Positions 60,044-64,000 of a stretch of 64,000 nucleotides of DNA are shown here, piece by piece (position 1 is the stretch's first letter; the number at the start of each line of letters is the position of its first letter). Source of the stretch: Saccharomyces mikatae IFO 1815 (lineage: Eukaryota; Ascomycota; Saccharomycetes; Saccharomycetales; Saccharomycetaceae); NCBI RefSeq assembly GCF_947241705.1, contig NC_079260.1:124001-188000 (forward strand). The letters are read 5' to 3'. The notes under the pieces were generated by a model that worked only from the letters and a program-made list of their open reading frames with translations, did no database searches and had not been told where the DNA came from. The position numbers and the translations under genes are program-made.

Positions 60044-61606
60044 ATGAGAGTCAGAAAGCGTCAATCCAGAAGAACATCTACCAAATTGAAGGAAGGCATT
60101 AAGAAGAAGGCCTCTGCCCATAGAAAAAAGGAAAAGAAGATGGCAAAGAAAGATATTACTTGGAAATCGAGGGCTAAGAAAGATCCTGGTATCCCTTCTA
60201 ACTTTCCTTATAAGGCTAAGATTCTAGAAGAAATAGAAGCGAAGAAAATGAAGGATTTGGAGGAAAGAGAGCTTGCCAAACAGCAACGATTGGAAGCTAG
60301 GAAAGCTGCCAAAGAACAAGGTGTTGATGCAATGGACGAAGACGTTGTGGATGAAGATGAAAATGGACTAGCAGCGTTGGTTGAATCAGCTCAGCAAGCT
60401 GCTGCTGAATATGAGGGTACATCCTCTAATAATGTAGATGCTGGTAATGACGAGCTAGATGTTATTGATTATGATATTGATTTCTACGGCGATGATGTGG
60501 AAGGGGAATCAGAACTAGAAAAATCCAGGAAGGCTTACGACAAAATTTTCAAATCTGTTGTTGATGCTTCTGATGTTATCCTCTATGTTTTGGACGCTAG
60601 AGATCCAGAAGGTACCAGATCAAGAAGAGTTGAAGAAGCTATCTTACAAAGTCAAGGTAGAAGACTAATTCTAATATTGAATAAAGTTGATTTAATTCCT
60701 CCATATGTATTAGAACAATGGTTGAATTACTTGAAGTCCAGTTTCCCTACAATTCCTTTAAGAGCATCTTCTGGTGCAGTTAACGGAACTTCTTTCAACA
60801 AAAAATTAAGCCAAACTACTACTGCAAGCGCATTACTAGAGTCTTTAAAAACCTATTCCAACAACAGTAACTTGAAAAGATCTATTGTAGTAGGTGTTAT
60901 TGGTTATCCAAATGTCGGTAAATCTTCTGTAATTAACGCACTTTTAGCTCGCCGCGGTGGCCAGTCTAAGGCTTGTCCAGTCGGTAATGAAGCTGGTGTT
61001 ACCACTTCTTTAAGAGAAATCAAAATTGACAATAAATTGAAGATTTTAGATTCGCCTGGTATATGTTTCCCAAGTGAGAATAAGAAAAGGTCGAAGGTTG
61101 AACACGAAGCTGAATTGGCTCTTCTAAACGCCCTACCGGCAAAACACATTGTTGATCCATATCCAGCTGTCTTGACGTTAGTAAAGAGACTAGCTAAATC
61201 TGATGAAATGACAGAGAGTTTTAAAAAACTTTATGAAATTCCTCCTATTCCCGCTAATGATGCTGATACCTTCACAAAACATTTCTTGATTCACGTCGCT
61301 CGTAAAAGAGGTAGATTAGGGAAGGGCGGTATTCCAAACCTTGCCAGTGCCGGACTTTCTGTCTTAAATGACTGGAGGGACGGTAAGATTCTTGGTTGGG
61401 TTTTACCAAATGCATCGATAGCTGCATCTCAACAAGATAAACAAAATTTAAGCACCATAAGCACCGGTACCAAACAAGCTCCAACTCCAACAAATGAGTC
61501 CACCATTGTATCCGAATGGTCCAAAGAATTTGATTTAGATGGATTGTTTAGCTCTCTTGATAAAGCTATAGATGCAAGCAAAGACCAAGATGCAATGATG
61601 GAATAA
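60044..61606 (+). CDS. NUG1: Nuclear/nucleolar GTPase Nug1, 60S export
   Basis: 520 residues, as in S. cerevisiae. Nug1 is a circularly permuted GTPase of the YlqF/YawG family that matures pre-60S particles with Dbp10 before export. The very basic N-terminus (1-50) binds RNA. The GTPase motifs come in permuted order: G4 LNKVD near residue 215, then G1 GYPNVGKSS near 290, then G3 DSPG near 338. A C-terminal alpha-helical domain follows (HVARKRGRLGKGG near 425). The RRPE/PAC promoter pair agrees with this role. Confidence 0.98.
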   Translation: MRVRKRQSRRTSTKLKEGIKKKASAHRKKEKKMAKKDITWKSRAKKDPGIPSNFPYKAKILEEIEAKKMKDLEERELAKQQRLEARKAAKEQGVDAMDEDVVDEDENGLAALVESAQQAAAEYEGTSSNNVDAGNDELDVIDYDIDFYGDDVEGESELEKSRKAYDKIFKSVVDASDVILYVLDARDPEGTRSRRVEEAILQSQGRRLILILNKVDLIPPYVLEQWLNYLKSSFPTIPLRASSGAVNGTSFNKKLSQTTTASALLESLKTYSNNSNLKRSIVVGVIGYPNVGKSSVINALLARRGGQSKACPVGNEAGVTTSLREIKIDNKLKILDSPGICFPSENKKRSKVEHEAELALLNALPAKHIVDPYPAVLTLVKRLAKSDEMTESFKKLYEIPPIPANDADTFTKHFLIHVARKRGRLGKGGIPNLASAGLSVLNDWRDGKILGWVLPNASIAASQQDKQNLSTISTGTKQAPTPTNESTIVSEWSKEFDLDGLFSSLDKAIDASKDQDAMME

Positions 61607-61789
61607 ATAAGTCATATATAAGATCATTTTTATATAAGGGGTTTTTCTTTTCTTCAACTTTCAATAATATTGCTGTAAATTATACATGTGTTTTCATTCT
61701 CATCATTATTCATCTGAGTTTCTTTTTTTTTTTTTTTGGTTTCATTGATTGCTCACAGGAACGACACATAGTGCCCACAGTACCAGGAT

Positions 61790-63346
61790 ATGCCACAACG
61801 CAAAATGAATGACAGAGACATCATGAACTATAAAGTTGGAGACAGACTCAAAATTGGTGGATATTTTTGTACAATCAAATTTATTGGTTACATTAAGCCG
61901 TGGCCTTCAATTAAGGCTTATGGCGTAGAATGGGATAATCACAGTCGGGGAAAGCATTCTGGAACGATAGATGGTATACGCTACTTCGACGTTCACTATC
62001 CTAATTCAGGATCATTTTTGAAAGAATCCAGGATTAAAGATCCCAGTATACGCAGAATCAAGTTTTACGAAGCACTGTCAGAAAAGTATGGAAGTTCAAG
62101 TAGCAACATTAATAACCTATCTATAGGCAATAAGAAGATTGAAACTTTGGGCTTTCATGAACTGGATGTAAAAAATAGAAATTTTAAGAACTTAAAGAAA
62201 ATAGTACTACGAGATTCAGATATTGCCTTAATATCCCGAAACCAAAATGAGTTGAAGTGCGTGATTCAAGAATGTATGAATGTCAGGGAACTTGATTTAT
62301 CGCTAAATCTTTTCACGAATATTGATTCATTATGCCAGTTCATAGAACCTTTGAAAAGCTTAGAGACCCTCAATATATCACAGAATAGATTCTCAGAAGG
62401 TTGGCATGACTTGAAGCAATATGATCTATCACATATCAAAACTTTGTATGTGTCTTCGTGCGATTTCAGCTGTGAGGATGTCGGTAAGCTACTTAGAATT
62501 TTCAATGCATTGAAAAGGTTGGATTTGAGTTATAACAAGTTGAGTAGTGGAGAAATCCAAAATATAAGGGCAGAAATACCGCGCACTTTAGAGGAGTTGA
62601 ATATTAGCGGGAATAATCTTACATCGTTTCCACAATTTCCAGTATACTTGGAATTGAAAAATTTAAACATCTCCGATAATCAAATCTCTGAGACACCGGA
62701 TATTGTTGTTCATTCTATTGAATCGTTAGATATAACAGACAATAAATTTAAAAAGAGAAGTGTGATAGATGAACTGAATATGGCATTTCCTTCACTGAAA
62801 AGTATTCATTTGAGTGGCAATGACTTGCAGTATAATGGAGGCGATCTTGACATTGAAGAAGAGGCTATTTTTTACGAATTACTGGCAAGGTTTGATCATG
62901 TGGTAGTGTTGAACGGATCAATATGTGATAAAAAAACAAGAAGAGAAGCTGAAATGTATTTTATCTCCAAAGTTATGAATAATGAACTGAACTATGATAT
63001 CAGTCTGCCACGTTGGTCAAGCCTTCTTGAGTCGTATGACATAGATACGAGTAAACTAAATATGAGTAGAAGCAGAGAAATGCGTCAATCTTCTGTTTTG
63101 AAAATAAAGGTTAGGCTTGGTAATGAACCGTATAGTGATTCAGAGTATTGGATACTTCCTAGTTTTACAGTACGGTATGTCAAGAGTATAATATGTCGAA
63201 AGCTAAAACTAGACATACTGAAGGTCAAGCTGTTTCATGAGAATTCTAAAGGAATGCGAAACGAAATTGATTATAATTTCCGTCTCTTTTCAGACTTTAA
63301 TGTGGTGAACGGAGACGTTATTCATGTCTACATCCCTAGCAAATAG
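61790..63346 (+). CDS. PAC2: Tubulin cofactor E orthologue Pac2
   Basis: 518 residues, as in S. cerevisiae. Pac2 is a microtubule effector that handles alpha-tubulin and helps form the alpha/beta heterodimer. An N-terminal CAP-Gly domain (about 14-80) has [22 protein letters not shown]; the usual GKHDG reads GKHSG here. Leucine-rich repeats follow between about 130 and 370 ([55 protein letters not shown]). The C-terminal 90 residues are ubiquitin-like ([10 protein letters not shown] ... [14 protein letters not shown]). Confidence 0.97.
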   Translation: MPQRKMNDRDIMNYKVGDRLKIGGYFCTIKFIGYIKPWPSIKAYGVEWDNHSRGKHSGTIDGIRYFDVHYPNSGSFLKESRIKDPSIRRIKFYEALSEKYGSSSSNINNLSIGNKKIETLGFHELDVKNRNFKNLKKIVLRDSDIALISRNQNELKCVIQECMNVRELDLSLNLFTNIDSLCQFIEPLKSLETLNISQNRFSEGWHDLKQYDLSHIKTLYVSSCDFSCEDVGKLLRIFNALKRLDLSYNKLSSGEIQNIRAEIPRTLEELNISGNNLTSFPQFPVYLELKNLNISDNQISETPDIVVHSIESLDITDNKFKKRSVIDELNMAFPSLKSIHLSGNDLQYNGGDLDIEEEAIFYELLARFDHVVVLNGSICDKKTRREAEMYFISKVMNNELNYDISLPRWSSLLESYDIDTSKLNMSRSREMRQSSVLKIKVRLGNEPYSDSEYWILPSFTVRYVKSIICRKLKLDILKVKLFHENSKGMRNEIDYNFRLFSDFNVVNGDVIHVYIPSK

Positions 63347-63529
63347 CATGACAACAACAGATTAACAACCCATTATACTAATAGAAGTCTAGTCAAGCGA
63401 GGTTATGAAAACACTCCGAAATTAGGAAATAGCCATGCAGATTATAAGCAATGCTAGTGTAATATTTTCTTAGTTTATTTTGTTACTTAAGTAGGCAAAT
63501 TTTAAAGTAGTATTGAACGGTTTTATTAG

Positions 63530-64000
63530 TTACTCAACGCTGAAATTCCATAAAGGATCGCCCAGGTGGTGAATCAGTTCTATGGAATGGCCTTTGTTTA
63601 TAGACTTAATCTCTTCGGTACTCATCATCAGTTCACCAATAGCTAATGCATTTTCTTTATTTTCAGCATTGATAGCTACAACCGTACCTTTCTCGTAACC
63701 TGGAGCGGATGGCAAGTCAGCACCCGCAGATGTTAAACCAGGGCACATAATGTTAGCACCTGAGAGAACAAATTTAATGGCACCTCTATCAACCTGAACA
63801 GTCGGATAAGCTTCTGGAAATTTATGTACTAATTTTAGGCTTGGAATCAGCTCATCGAATTTTTGGAAAAAAAGAACTTCACCATCAACGGTATACAATT
63901 GAATTTTGTCTTCACATTTGATCAACTCAATTTGACTTTTTTTAGGAATTAGTTCGTCAATAACGTCTTCCAGTTTTGGATACTGCTTCACGAGTTTGGC
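63530..64000 (-). CDS. TMA20: Tma20 (MCT-1 family, PUA domain), 5' part cut by window edge
   Basis: The C-terminal 156 residues or so of a 181-residue protein; the gene continues past the right edge, where S. cerevisiae has an intron near the start. Tma20 pairs with Tma22 (DENR) to recycle 40S subunits after termination and influences reinitiation. The visible part covers most of the MCT1 N-terminal domain (LIPKKSQIELIKCEDKIQLY) and the PUA domain (VDRGAIKFVLSGANIMCPGLTSAGADL ... GDPLWNFSVE). All conserved PUA glycines are present. Confidence 0.95.
   Translation of the reverse strand, partial: AKLVKQYPKLEDVIDELIPKKSQIELIKCEDKIQLYTVDGEVLFFQKFDELIPSLKLVHKFPEAYPTVQVDRGAIKFVLSGANIMCPGLTSAGADLPSAPGYEKGTVVAINAENKENALAIGELMMSTEEIKSINKGHSIELIHHLGDPLWNFSVE

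Overview
This window is nuclear chromosomal DNA from a Saccharomyces sensu stricto yeast. It covers the left arm of chromosome V, the point centromere CEN5 and the start of the right arm. Gene order and orientation match what I know of S. cerevisiae chromosome V from SNU13 to TMA20 with no rearrangement that I can see. It does not look like S. cerevisiae itself. From memory of the S288C proteins, SNU13 and TIM9 are essentially identical, URA3 differs at about 5 residues, WBP1 is about 90% identical and MNN1 only about 75-80%. URA3 nucleotide divergence looks like roughly 15% or more. That fits a more distant member of the group (mikatae, jurei, kudriavzevii or arboricola distance) better than S. 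paradoxus, but I cannot name the species without an alignment.

Layout, left to right: SNU13, YEL025C, RIP1, YEL023C, GEA2, URA3, TIM9, then the RNase P RNA gene RPR1 (minus strand) with a solo delta LTR just upstream of its Pol III promoter. Next come PXP1, MMS21, EAF5, the 43-residue PMP2, GTT3, NPP2, EDC3 and VAC8. A tRNA-Gln with an old delta upstream precedes UBC8 (intron) and GLC3. A tRNA-Lys / tRNA-Arg divergent pair follows, and the DNA between the two is packed with nested LTRs. Then come GCN4 with its four leader uORFs, MIT1, YEA6, VAB2, YEA4, GIM4 (intron), WBP1, IRC22, CEN5, MNN1, NOP16, PMI40 (intron), FMP52, YND1, NUG1, PAC2 and the 3' part of TMA20, which runs off the right edge.

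The genes are housekeeping functions and form no operons. Shared themes are ribosome and RNP biogenesis (SNU13, NOP16, NUG1, RPR1), with RRPE/PAC promoter pairs visible at NUG1 and NOP16. There is also secretory-pathway work (GEA2, WBP1, MNN1, YND1, YEA4), mitochondrial function (RIP1, TIM9, YEA6, FMP52) and nutrient-responsive control (GCN4 uORFs, STREs at GLC3, a Ppr1 site at URA3).

I found no undescribed multi-gene system. The strongest secondary observations are: LTR insertions whose 5-bp target duplications can be read directly (two nested between tRNAs, one upstream of RPR1); a GC-rich block with a 12-bp perfect inverted repeat between PMP2 and GTT3; a tandem 3' splice site in UBC8; serial T-tracts after RPR1; and a longer glutamine tract in EDC3.
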